From DASRHD01 sp035485575 (GTDB lineage Bacteria > Verrucomicrobiota > Verrucomicrobiia > Opitutales > Opitutaceae): 64,000 nucleotides of DNA. The position numbers were made by a program, and so were the translations under genes. Below the pieces are notes generated by a model, which saw nothing but the letters and a program-made list of their open reading frames with translations, did no database searches and was not told the origin of the DNA. Below, in pieces: positions 34,117 to 42,120 of the stretch (position 1 is its first letter; the number at the start of each line of letters is the position of its first letter). The stretch is taken from assembly GCA_035485575.1 (NCBI GenBank), contig DATHNW010000034.1:58142-122141 (forward strand), read 5' to 3'.

Positions 34117-35466
34117 TTAAACGAGATCAAGCGCATCGGCCGGCCGGGCTTTTTTTGCTTCGTCGTAGCCTTTGAACTCGTCGCCGAATTTCAGGACAAA
34201 GCTTTGCGTGGGCCATGCGCAGGCCTCGCCGAAGGCGCAGATCGTGCGGCCGGCGATCTGGTCGGCCACGCTCTTGAGCAGCGTGCCGTCCTCGGGCCGC
34301 GCGCCGGCATGCACCATGCGCCCGGTGATTTTTTTCATCCAGAGGGAGCCTTCGCGGCAGGGCGTGCACTGGCCGCAGCTCTCGTGGGCGTAGAACTCGT
34401 TGATGTTGCCGAGCGCCTCGACCATGTTGACGGAGTCGTCCATCACGATGACGCCGCCGGAGCCGCCCATCGTGCCGCACGCCGCGAGCGTGTCGAAATC
34501 CATCGGGATGTCCTCGACCGTGAGCGTGCGCGTGGAGCCGTCCTTGTTCTTCAGGGTGAAGTTCTCCCCGAACTTGAGAATTTTCGCCGACGAGCCGCCG
34601 GGAATGACGGCCTTGAACTTGCGGCCGGGCAGCGGGCCGCCGCACACGTCATAGAGGAGCTGGCCCATCGTGATCTTGCCGACCTCATATTCGTAGTAGC
34701 CGGGCCGCTGCACGTGGCCGCTGACGCAAAGGATGCGCGTGCCGGTGTTGTTGGGCGTGCCGATCTTCGCGTAGGTGTCGCCGCCCATGTCCGCGATGTG
34801 CTTCACATGGCAGAGCGTCTCGACGTTGTTGACGATGGTCGGGCACTGGTAGAGGCCGAGCACGGCGGGAAAATAGGGCGGCTTGATGCGCGGATACGGG
34901 CGCTTGCCCTCGAGCGATTCGATCAGGCCGGTCTCCTCGCCGCAGATGTAGGCGCCGGCACCGCGATGCACATAGATTTCGCAGCCGTAAGCCGTGCCGA
35001 GGATGTTCGGTCCGCAAAAATTCGCCGCGCGGGCCTCGGCAATGGCCTTCTCGAGGATGCGCGCGCCCTCGGGAAACTCGCCGCGGATGTAAATGTAGGC
35101 CTGCTTCACGTTGTTCGCGAAGCACGTGATCATGATGCCCTCGATCAGCTGGTGCGGATCCTGGTGCATGATGTAACGATCCTTGAACGTGCCAGGCTCG
35201 GATTCGTCGGCATTCACGACCAGGTAGATCGGCTTGCCGCTCTTACGATCCACGAGCGTCCACTTCACGCCGCAGGGAAACCCCGCGCCGCCACGGCCGC
35301 GCAAACCGGATTTCTTCACTTCGTCGATGAGCTCCTCGGGCTTGCGCTGGACGGTCTTCTTCAACACCTCGTAACCGCCGTGGCGGACATAGCACGCGAG
35401 GTCATTGGTGTAACCAGGCTCGTCGATGTGCTTGAAAATGAGGCGGCGTTGTTCGGGAGCGGACAT
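34117..35466 (-). CDS. nuoF: NuoF, NADH- and FMN-binding subunit
   Basis: Entry subunit that oxidises NADH with FMN. 449 residues. NADH/FMN motifs GLRGRGGAGFPCGVKW and GAGAYICGEETGLIESLEG; the 4Fe-4S N3 ligands in ESCGQCTPCREGSLWM and the distal ICAFGEACAWP. The SLBB domain lies between (PGYYEYEVGKITMGQLLYD). All key residues are intact. Unusually, a small OmdA-like gene, not nuoE, directly precedes it (13 bases). Confidence 0.97.
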   Translation of the reverse strand: MSAPEQRRLIFKHIDEPGYTNDLACYVRHGGYEVLKKTVQRKPEELIDEVKKSGLRGRGGAGFPCGVKWTLVDRKSGKPIYLVVNADESEPGTFKDRYIMHQDPHQLIEGIMITCFANNVKQAYIYIRGEFPEGARILEKAIAEARAANFCGPNILGTAYGCEIYVHRGAGAYICGEETGLIESLEGKRPYPRIKPPYFPAVLGLYQCPTIVNNVETLCHVKHIADMGGDTYAKIGTPNNTGTRILCVSGHVQRPGYYEYEVGKITMGQLLYDVCGGPLPGRKFKAVIPGGSSAKILKFGENFTLKNKDGSTRTLTVEDIPMDFDTLAACGTMGGSGGVIVMDDSVNMVEALGNINEFYAHESCGQCTPCREGSLWMKKITGRMVHAGARPEDGTLLKSVADQIAGRTICAFGEACAWPTQSFVLKFGDEFKGYDEAKKARPADALDLV

Positions 35467-35479
35467 TACGGAAAAGGAT

Positions 35480-35686
35480 TCAGGAACGGGAAGAAGGTTG
35501 AGCCACGGCTTTTTCTTTCATCTGTGCGACAGCCTTGCGCGCACGATTTTGGCGGGTGGCGGCCTGCTTCGCTTCGCCCACCCATTTGACGTACTCGCGC
35601 TGGTGCGATGGCGCAAACCGCGCAAAAAGCGCGCGGGCTCCGGCATCGGTCGTGAGCGCAGCGGTAAGTTCAGCGGGTGCTTTCAC
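35480..35686 (-). CDS. YdeI/OmpD-associated (OmdA-like) small protein
   Basis: 68 residues from a GTG start at 35686. APAELTAALTTDAGARALF, APSHQREYVKWVGEAKQ and ATRQNRARKAVAQMKE match the C-terminal OmdA-type domain of YdeI/bacteriocin-protection proteins, which are normally about 190 residues with an N-terminal domain. Here only this domain is present, as a stand-alone gene inserted between nuoE (11 bases) and nuoF (13 bases), inside the complex I operon. A role in complex I assembly is possible but nothing shows it directly. Confidence 0.75.
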   Translation of the reverse strand: MKAPAELTAALTTDAGARALFARFAPSHQREYVKWVGEAKQAATRQNRARKAVAQMKEKAVAQPSSRS

Positions 35687-35697
35687 GGCGGTTTGGT

Positions 35698-36195
35698 TCA
35701 GCGAAGGGTGGCGGGCGTCTTGGGCTCGGCCTTGATTTTGGCGCTGAGCTCGCGGGCCTTGGCCACGTCCACCTTTTCGTACAGTTCCTCATCGATCATC
35801 ACGACCGGCGCGGTGCCACAGCTCGCGAGGCACTCGACAAACTCGATCGTGGCCTCGCCGTCGGCCGACGTTTCGCCGAGCTCGCAGCCGAATTGTTTCT
35901 TGAATTCCGCGCAGGTCCCGTAGCCGCCCATGAGCGCGCAGGAGAGCGTGCGGCAGACCTTGATGTGGCGGCGGCCGATGGGCTGGCGCCGGAACATCGG
36001 ATAGAATGTCACCAGCTCGTAAACGTTGATCGGCTCGAGTTCGAGCTTGGCGGCGATCCACTCGATGGCCTCGTCGGAAATGTAGCCGAGCTCCTCCTGC
36101 ACGAGGTGCAGCAGCGGCAGCGATGCGCTCCGCTTGCTCGGGTAGTGCTTGATGACCTCGTCGATGCGCTGGAGTGTGCCGGGCGTTAGATTCAT
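35698..36195 (-). CDS. nuoE: NuoE, 2Fe-2S thioredoxin-like subunit
   Basis: Subunit E carrying the N1a cluster, 165 residues from the ATG at 36195 (the frame opens earlier at 36342 within nuoD). All four ligands are visible: the Cx4C pair in KVCRTLSCALMGG and the Cx3C pair in VECLASCGTAPVVMID. The N-terminal helical bundle (LLHLVQEELGYISDEAIEWI) and YELVTFYPMFRRQPIGR are typical. It starts 11 bases after nuoD. Confidence 0.96.
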   Translation of the reverse strand: MNLTPGTLQRIDEVIKHYPSKRSASLPLLHLVQEELGYISDEAIEWIAAKLELEPINVYELVTFYPMFRRQPIGRRHIKVCRTLSCALMGGYGTCAEFKKQFGCELGETSADGEATIEFVECLASCGTAPVVMIDEELYEKVDVAKARELSAKIKAEPKTPATLR

Positions 36196-36206
36196 CGATC
36201 GTAAAA

Positions 36207-37442
36207 TCAGCGGTCGCACTCGCCCATGACGAAGTCGAGCGAACCGAGGATGGAGACCACGTCGGACACCATGGCGCCGACACAGACCTTGGGGAGAATG
36301 GACAGATTGCAGAAGGACGGCGCACGGATCTTCAGGCGCCACGGCACGCCGCCGCCCTTGCTCACGACGTAGAAACCGAGCGCACCCTTGGGATTTTCCG
36401 CCTCGAAATAGACCTCGCCCGCCGGCATCTGCGGACCCTCGGTCACGAGCATGAAATTCTGGATCAGCTCCTCCATGCTGGTGAGGATCTTATCCTTGGG
36501 CGGGGCGAAAATCTTGCGGGCATCCGTCGCATACCATTCGCCGCCGGGAAATTTCGCCACCGCCTGCTTGAGGATGCGGACGGATTGCCTCATCTCCTCG
36601 CCGCGCACGAGATAGCGGTCGTAGCAATCGCCCTGCGAGCCCACCGGCACGTCGAACTCATACTGTTCGTAGCCGCTATAAGGGCAGTCCTTGCGCAGGT
36701 CGAGCGGCACGCCCGAGCCCCGGAGATTCGGTCCGGTCAGGCCGTAGGCGATGGCGTCCTCCTTGGAGATGACGCCGATGCCTCCGGCGCGATCGAGGAA
36801 GATCTTGTTACGCGAAAGCAGCTTCAAAATCTCCTCCAGGATCGGCAGGAACTGGTCGCAAAACGCGTCCACGCGCTGTGTCCAGCCTTCGGGCACGTCG
36901 CGCGCCACGCCGCCGATGCGCGTGTAGCTCGTGGTGAAACGCGCGCCGGTCAGCTCCTCGAACAGCTTGTAGAGTTTTTCACGCTCGGTGAACGAGTAGA
37001 GGAACACCGACCACGCACCGACATCGATGCCATAGGCGCCGAGCCCCATCAAATGCGCCGAGATGCGCGCCATCTCGCACACGATGACGCGAATGGCCTG
37101 GCAGCGCGGCGGCACTTCAAGTTTTGCGAGGCGCTCGACCGCAATGGCATAGGCGACGTTATTCGCGAGCGGCGCCAGATAATCCAGCCGGTCCGTGTAC
37201 GGCACGAACTGGTTGTAGGTCATGTTCTCGGCGATCTTCTCGTCGCCGCGGTGCAGGTAGCCGATGACCGGATCGGCCTTGGTCACGATCTCGCCGTCCA
37301 GCTCCATCTGCAGCCGCAGCACGCCATGCGTGGACGGATGCGATGGGCCCATCGAGAGCGACATCTGCTCGGTCGAAAACTCCTGCGCAGCAGCGGCCGC
37401 CGTCTTCGCAGCATTTTCGGGAAAGGCAAAATCAGTGGCCAT
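36207..37442 (-). CDS. nuoD: NuoD, 49-kDa quinone-site subunit
   Basis: Subunit D, 411 residues from the ATG at 37442 (the frame stays open through nuoC to 37691). Family blocks: GPSHPSTHGVLRLQMELDGE (with the quinone-site histidine), DPVIGYLHRGDEKIAE, YTDRLDYLAPLANNVAYAIA, TGARFTTSYTRIGGVARD, LTGPNLRGSGVPLDLRKDCP, and the C-terminal IRAPSFCNLSILPK ending FVMGECDR. Complete. nuoC and nuoD are separate genes here, not fused as in Escherichia coli. Confidence 0.97.
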   Translation of the reverse strand: MATDFAFPENAAKTAAAAAQEFSTEQMSLSMGPSHPSTHGVLRLQMELDGEIVTKADPVIGYLHRGDEKIAENMTYNQFVPYTDRLDYLAPLANNVAYAIAVERLAKLEVPPRCQAIRVIVCEMARISAHLMGLGAYGIDVGAWSVFLYSFTEREKLYKLFEELTGARFTTSYTRIGGVARDVPEGWTQRVDAFCDQFLPILEEILKLLSRNKIFLDRAGGIGVISKEDAIAYGLTGPNLRGSGVPLDLRKDCPYSGYEQYEFDVPVGSQGDCYDRYLVRGEEMRQSVRILKQAVAKFPGGEWYATDARKIFAPPKDKILTSMEELIQNFMLVTEGPQMPAGEVYFEAENPKGALGFYVVSKGGGVPWRLKIRAPSFCNLSILPKVCVGAMVSDVVSILGSLDFVMGECDR

Positions 37443-37465
37443 GTCGGTCGGAAATTTTTTGCGGG

Positions 37466-38086
37466 TTACTCCGGTTTTTCGCGGCGCTCGGTCCAGCTTT
37501 CGTCCTTGGCCTTCGGTTCGGCCTCGCCCAGCCCGATCTCCCCTGATGAGGCAACAAACGGCCCTCCGGCCATTGGCGCAGGCTTGACCTTGGCCTTTGT
37601 TTCCGCCGCGACTTCGACGTCGGGCAGCACGGTCTCGATGCCCGCTAGCGGGAATTCCTTGCGCAGCGGAAAATACGGATAGCCGTCCCACATCAGGATG
37701 CGCCGCAAGTCCGGATGCCCGGTGAACGTGATGCCGAACATGTCGTAAGTCTCGCGCTCGTGCCAGTTGGCCGCCGGCCAGAGCCCAACCGCGCTCGGCA
37801 TGCCCGGCTCGGCGTCGTCCGGACAGTCCGCGGCGATGCGCACATAAGTATGCCCCGTGGTCGAAAGGAGATGCCAGACAACAGTGAAACGCGGCGATTT
37901 GCCCACGCCGGCGTCGATGGCGGTGACATCAACCAGCATGTCGTAAGCGAATTCGTCGCGCAGATATTTCAGCGCCGCGAGCACCTCGGCGGCGGGAACG
38001 TTGAACGCCGGCCAGTCGAGACTCGCGCGCGCGGCGGCTTGCGGAAATTTTTCCTTCAGGGCTGTCGTGGCGTCAGCGGCAGTCAT
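37466..38086 (-). CDS. nuoC: NuoC, 30-kDa subunit
   Basis: Subunit C of the connecting module, 206 residues. The core motif WPAANWHERETYDMFGITF and TGHPDLRRILMWDGYPYFPL followed by RKEFPLAG is diagnostic. The C terminus (about 150-206) is an acidic, Lys/Ala/Pro-rich tail of low conservation (VEVAAETKAKVKPAPMAGG). It lies 20 bases after nuoB and 23 before nuoD. Confidence 0.96.
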   Translation of the reverse strand: MTAADATTALKEKFPQAAARASLDWPAFNVPAAEVLAALKYLRDEFAYDMLVDVTAIDAGVGKSPRFTVVWHLLSTTGHTYVRIAADCPDDAEPGMPSAVGLWPAANWHERETYDMFGITFTGHPDLRRILMWDGYPYFPLRKEFPLAGIETVLPDVEVAAETKAKVKPAPMAGGPFVASSGEIGLGEAEPKAKDESWTERREKPE

Positions 38087-38106
38087 GCGAAGAAAAGCCG
38101 GTGAGC

Positions 38107-38616
38107 TCAGGCGCTGTGGAGATTGGTGAACGCGTGCTCGCGCTTGACCTTGGTCTGGAGCTTGATGAGAGCGTCAAGCAGGGCCTCGGGCCGCGGCGGA
38201 CAGCCGCTGACATAAACATCGACCGGCACGATGCGGTCCACGCCCTGCAGCACCGCATAGCTGCGGTACATGCCGCCCGTGCTGGCGCAGGCGCCCATGG
38301 CGATGACCCACTTCGGATCGGGCATCTGGTCGTAAATGCGGCGGAGCGCGCTGGCCATCTTGTAAGTGACGGTGCCAGCCACGATCATCACATCGGCCTG
38401 GCGGGGGGAGAAGCGCATGACCTCCGCGCCGAAACGCGCGATGTCGAAACGGCTCGCCGCCGTGGCCATGAGCTCGATGGCGCAACAGGCCAGGCCCATC
38501 GGCATCGGCCACATCGAATTGGTGCGGATCCAGTTGATGACCGCGTCGGCGCGGGAAACGATGACGTCGCCTTCGATTTTACTGTTGTAGGCCAGTTCGG
38601 TATCGGCAGAGACCAT
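38107..38616 (-). CDS. nuoB: NuoB, N2-cluster subunit
   Basis: Subunit B (PSST) that carries the terminal cluster N2 at the quinone site. 169 residues. Ligands: the tandem cysteines of GLACCAIELMATAASRFD, the third in MGACASTGGMYRSYAV, the fourth in VYVSGCPPRPEALLDALI. As the first gene of the visible operon it lacks the nuoA that normally precedes it; upstream come only 200 bases and a tRNA gene. Confidence 0.97.
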   Translation of the reverse strand: MVSADTELAYNSKIEGDVIVSRADAVINWIRTNSMWPMPMGLACCAIELMATAASRFDIARFGAEVMRFSPRQADVMIVAGTVTYKMASALRRIYDQMPDPKWVIAMGACASTGGMYRSYAVLQGVDRIVPVDVYVSGCPPRPEALLDALIKLQTKVKREHAFTNLHSA

Positions 38617-38825
38617 GGGACGTGGAGCGATGCGGTTGAAGTGGAAAAATCACCGCACCCTACCATCCGACCCCTGTCGCGCAAGTAGCTTTTCGGAAAA
38701 TTTCCCGACTGTAAAACCGCCCGCGACGCGCGCCGGATTTGCCGTTGACCCGCGGCGGTGTTTGCCTTGCGCTCAACCCCTTCTGCTCACGGCTCGCGGC
38801 CCCATCCGCGTACCGTCCATGCCCC

Positions 38826-38916
<91 letters not shown>

Positions 38917-38928
38917 GCGCAGCATGGC

Positions 38929-39660
38929 CTAGCGTGCCAGACGCTTCAGATTGTCGCAAACAATGCCCGCGGCGACGGCCGCATTGAGGGACTCGGCACC
39001 GCCGTACCGCGGAATCGTGATGCGCTGCGAAACATGAGGCTGCACCGCCTCCGACAAGCCACGTCCCTCGCTGCCGATAAGAATCACGGCATGTTTGATG
39101 GGGGGTAAAAGGTGAACATCGGCGCCTTCCAGGTCGCAGCCGAGCACGGGAACGGCAAGCCCGGCGAGAACTTGATCGAGCGGCGCAGAAATGACGCGGA
39201 CGCGCACAAACGAGCCCATGCTGGCGCTGATGACCTTCTGGCTGAAAAGATCCGCGCAGTCGGGCGACATCACCACGCGGTCGAGCGCGTACCAGTCGGC
39301 GATGCGGAGCAGCGTGCCGACATTGCCGGCGTCCTGAACCCGGTCAAGCGCCAGCGTGAGGCCCCGGCCCAATTCTCCGGCCGCCAACACAAGCCGCTCG
39401 ATCCGGCCGACCGCCAGCACCGGAGAAGGCGTCGGCAACTGGCTGATGCGCGCCATTTCGTCGGCACTCACGCGACGCACACGGTCATCGTCGACCGGGC
39501 GCTTCCAATCCTCCGTCGCATAGATCTCCAGCAGGGGATGGTGTGAGGCCAGAAGTTCGCCGATAACCTTCTCTCCCTCGATGACAAAAAGACCGGCGGC
39601 TTCCCGATGGGGCTTTTCCTGCAGGGCGCGAAGCTTCGAGATCTCTGCCTTGGTCAACAT
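38929..39660 (-). CDS. TrmH/SpoU-family RNA 2'-O-methyltransferase
   Basis: 243 residues. An N-terminal substrate-binding domain (about 1-85, with LFVIEGEKVIGELL) precedes the SPOUT knot domain with motif 1 LALDRVQDAGNVGTLLRIAD, motif 2 VILIGSEGRGLSEAV and motif 3 ITIPRYGGAESLNAAVAAGI. It binds S-adenosylmethionine in the knot and methylates a ribose 2'-OH of rRNA or tRNA; which one (RlmB-, TsnR-type or other) cannot be told. Its end is 13 bases from the tRNA-Ser end, on the opposite strand. Confidence 0.93.
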   Translation of the reverse strand: MLTKAEISKLRALQEKPHREAAGLFVIEGEKVIGELLASHHPLLEIYATEDWKRPVDDDRVRRVSADEMARISQLPTPSPVLAVGRIERLVLAAGELGRGLTLALDRVQDAGNVGTLLRIADWYALDRVVMSPDCADLFSQKVISASMGSFVRVRVISAPLDQVLAGLAVPVLGCDLEGADVHLLPPIKHAVILIGSEGRGLSEAVQPHVSQRITIPRYGGAESLNAAVAAGIVCDNLKRLAR

Positions 39661-39797
39661 GGCACCAGCAAAAGTCAGCGATGCGCAGAAGGCAAAACCG
39701 GAAGGAGCCCAATGGGGCCGCTACAAGCAAAAGCCTGTCATTGAAAAATTCCGCCGGATCACCTTAAACCTCCGTCGAGTCATCGTGCATTGCTGTC

Positions 39798-41966
39798 ATG
39801 CGAAGCCCCGCGATACCACCCTCCCCCCGCCCGCTCATGTCCGGCATGCTCATCGCCGTGGGACTGGGGTTTGTCGCGCTGCTGGCCTACGCCAACTCCT
39901 TCACCGGCGAGTTCGCCCTGGATAACAAGCTGATCATCCTGCAGGATCCGCGGCTCACGGCTTTCACTGCGGAGCATCTCCGCCAGATTTTCAGCCGGAG
40001 TTATTGGTGGCCCAATATCATGAGCGAGCTTTACCGGCCGCTCACCACCCTGACCTATTTATTCAATTATTCGGTCCTGGGCAATGGCCAAAGGCCCACC
40101 GGCTACCATGTGGCGAATTTCCTCCTACACTGGGCCGATGTGATACTGCTCTTCTTTCTGATCCGGCGCATCAGCGGCTCCCTCCGGCTCGGCGCAATCG
40201 CGGCCGGGCTCTTCGCCGTGCACCCGATCGCCGTCGAATCGGTCACTAACATTGTCGGCCGGGCTGATTTGCTGGCGACCTTTTGCGTGCTGCTGGGCGC
40301 GCATTTTTATCTGCGGGCCACGGAGCCGGCCCGCACGGGGTGGCTGCTTGGCCTCGCAACCATCTCCACCGTCGGCGTGTTGTGCAAGGAAAGCGGAGTA
40401 ATGATCCTGGGCGTAATTCTGCTTTATGATTTCATCTTCCAATGGCCGCGCTTGGCGGGAAATTGGCCGGCGCGCCTCCGGCAAATCGGTCAGGACTTCG
40501 TGCTGCGCCGTTATTGGGCCTTCCTGCCCATGCTTCTGGTTTTCGCCTATACCCGGCATCACTTCACCGTGGAGTCGGACATCCCGTGGCAGTACTTTGT
40601 CGATAATCCGATCCAGCGGACCGCGCCTTTCCAAGGTTTCATGACGGCGATGAAGGTGCAGGGTGCCTATCTCTGGCTGCTCATCTGGCCGGCCCGGCTC
40701 ACCTGCGATTACTCCTATAACCATGTACCGCTGTATGGAGAGGACGGCGGCGGGCAGGATGTCGCCGCCTGGCTTTCACTGGGCATGGTGCTCGCCCTGC
40801 TGTTCATCGCCTGGCGTTTCCGCCGGCAACACCGGGAAATCTCTTTCGGTATTCTGCTCTATGCGGGACTGATGCTGCCGACCGCCAACTTCCTCATGGT
40901 CATCGGCAGCATCATGGCCGAACGATTCGTTTATCTGCCAATGATCGGTTTTGTTCTGGTGGCGGCCGTGGGACTCGACCGGCTGGGCCAATGGCTGGAA
41001 AAACGGTGCTCCGGCCAGCCTCGACTCAAGAGCATGGCTTATTTTGCACCGATCGCACTGGTTGTCGCCGCCCTGGGCCTTCGCACCTACGTCCGCAATC
41101 GGGACTGGCAAAACGAACTCGCCCTGTGGACCAGCGCCGTCCAAGTGGCGCCCGACAGCTTCAAGACCCACAAGAACCTGGCCGAATCCTATTTCAACGC
41201 GGACTCGACCGAAAAAGGCCTGGATGCAGCCATCGGCGAAGCGGAAAAAAGCCTGGCGATCCTGAACCGCCCCGACATCGACCAACACATCGAACGGCGG
41301 GACCTCACTCTCTTCTTCGAGCTCGGCAGTTACTACGGACTCAAGGCCCGCCTCTGCCGCAAACGCGGCGCGGCTGACGAGGCGAAGCAATACGATGAGA
41401 AAGCCGTGGCCCTTTATCGCCGGGCCGTGGAGGTGAACAAATGGATCGATCAGGAGTCGCATCGCCTCCGCCTGGCCCGCGGAGCCAAACCGGAGGACCT
41501 TCATCCTGTGGGCCGGCATGATATCTACCGCAATCTGGCCCTGATTCTTTGCGACCTCGGCCGCTACGACGAAGCCCTGGAGAACGCCCGGGCCTGCAAC
41601 CGCCTTTCGCCTTCCGACGCGAGCCCCTGGTTCATCGCCGCCGGTTGCCTGCGCGCGCTCAACCGTCCCGCCGAAGCCGCTCCCTACGACATCATGGCCA
41701 TCATCATCAAGCAGGACTATACGAGTGCCTGGAACGATCTGTATCAAATCTATCAACAGCTGGATCCCAACGACAATCCGCTTGAAGCCGTGCCGGGCGG
41801 ACAATTCCGGTTCAACACCAATCACCCGCGTCTCCGGCAGGATTTGATCACTGCCTGCGCCGCCTATGTTCGCCTGCTGCGCGAAGACCATTACAACGAC
41901 GATCTGCAGCAATTTAAGCGGTTCGTCATCGCCAATTACGACTGCCCGCCCGAGGCGCTTAATTAA
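39798..41966 (+). CDS. TMTC-like GT-C glycosyltransferase with TPR domain
   Basis: 722 residues. Some ten membrane helices fill the N-terminal 430 residues; the first loop has FALDNKLIILQDPRLTAF, and further motifs YRPLTTLTYLFNYSVLG, GYHVANFLLHW and FAVHPIAVESVTNIVGRADL match the TMTC/ArnT-like membrane mannosyltransferases that use lipid-linked sugar. The C-terminal 280 residues are TPR helices (FKTHKNLAESYFNADSTE, YRNLALILCDLGRYDEALEN). Such proteins are thought to glycosylate exported proteins. It precedes a block of surface and polysaccharide genes, which it may serve. An 18-bp palindrome covers its stop codon. Confidence 0.85.
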   Translation: MRSPAIPPSPRPLMSGMLIAVGLGFVALLAYANSFTGEFALDNKLIILQDPRLTAFTAEHLRQIFSRSYWWPNIMSELYRPLTTLTYLFNYSVLGNGQRPTGYHVANFLLHWADVILLFFLIRRISGSLRLGAIAAGLFAVHPIAVESVTNIVGRADLLATFCVLLGAHFYLRATEPARTGWLLGLATISTVGVLCKESGVMILGVILLYDFIFQWPRLAGNWPARLRQIGQDFVLRRYWAFLPMLLVFAYTRHHFTVESDIPWQYFVDNPIQRTAPFQGFMTAMKVQGAYLWLLIWPARLTCDYSYNHVPLYGEDGGGQDVAAWLSLGMVLALLFIAWRFRRQHREISFGILLYAGLMLPTANFLMVIGSIMAERFVYLPMIGFVLVAAVGLDRLGQWLEKRCSGQPRLKSMAYFAPIALVVAALGLRTYVRNRDWQNELALWTSAVQVAPDSFKTHKNLAESYFNADSTEKGLDAAIGEAEKSLAILNRPDIDQHIERRDLTLFFELGSYYGLKARLCRKRGAADEAKQYDEKAVALYRRAVEVNKWIDQESHRLRLARGAKPEDLHPVGRHDIYRNLALILCDLGRYDEALENARACNRLSPSDASPWFIAAGCLRALNRPAEAAPYDIMAIIIKQDYTSAWNDLYQIYQQLDPNDNPLEAVPGGQFRFNTNHPRLRQDLITACAAYVRLLREDHYNDDLQQFKRFVIANYDCPPEALN

Positions 41967-41980
41967 GCGCCGCTGATTTT
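41954..41980 (+). terminator. Likely terminator: palindrome over the stop codon
   Basis: GGCGCTTAATTAAGCGCC (41954-41971) is a perfect 18-bp palindrome that includes the TAA stop of the TMTC-like gene. A TTTT run follows six bases later (41977-41980). A second hairpin, ACCCCC/GGGGGT (41991-41996 with 42004-42009), lies beyond it. Confidence 0.5.
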
Positions 41981-42120
41981 ATATTGCGATACCCCCTCAT
42001 TTGGGGGGTGGCCTTAACTCACAGGGCCGCACCAGCTTGCCTTGCGCCAACTCCGGCGTCCGCTGCTTTCTTTGACAATTGCAAGGGATTTACTAGTCAA
42101 TTCCCCTCCCCCCAAAACCC

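Noticed and set aside
33676..35589. Long plus-strand open frame (637 codons) opposite nuoF/nuoG
   Set aside because: It is the antisense shadow of well-conserved nuoF and nuoG; its translation has no family motif and high Arg/Ala/Asp content typical of GC-rich antisense frames.
36174..37682. 502-codon plus-strand frame opposite nuoD
   Set aside because: Antisense shadow of nuoD, which has all diagnostic motifs.
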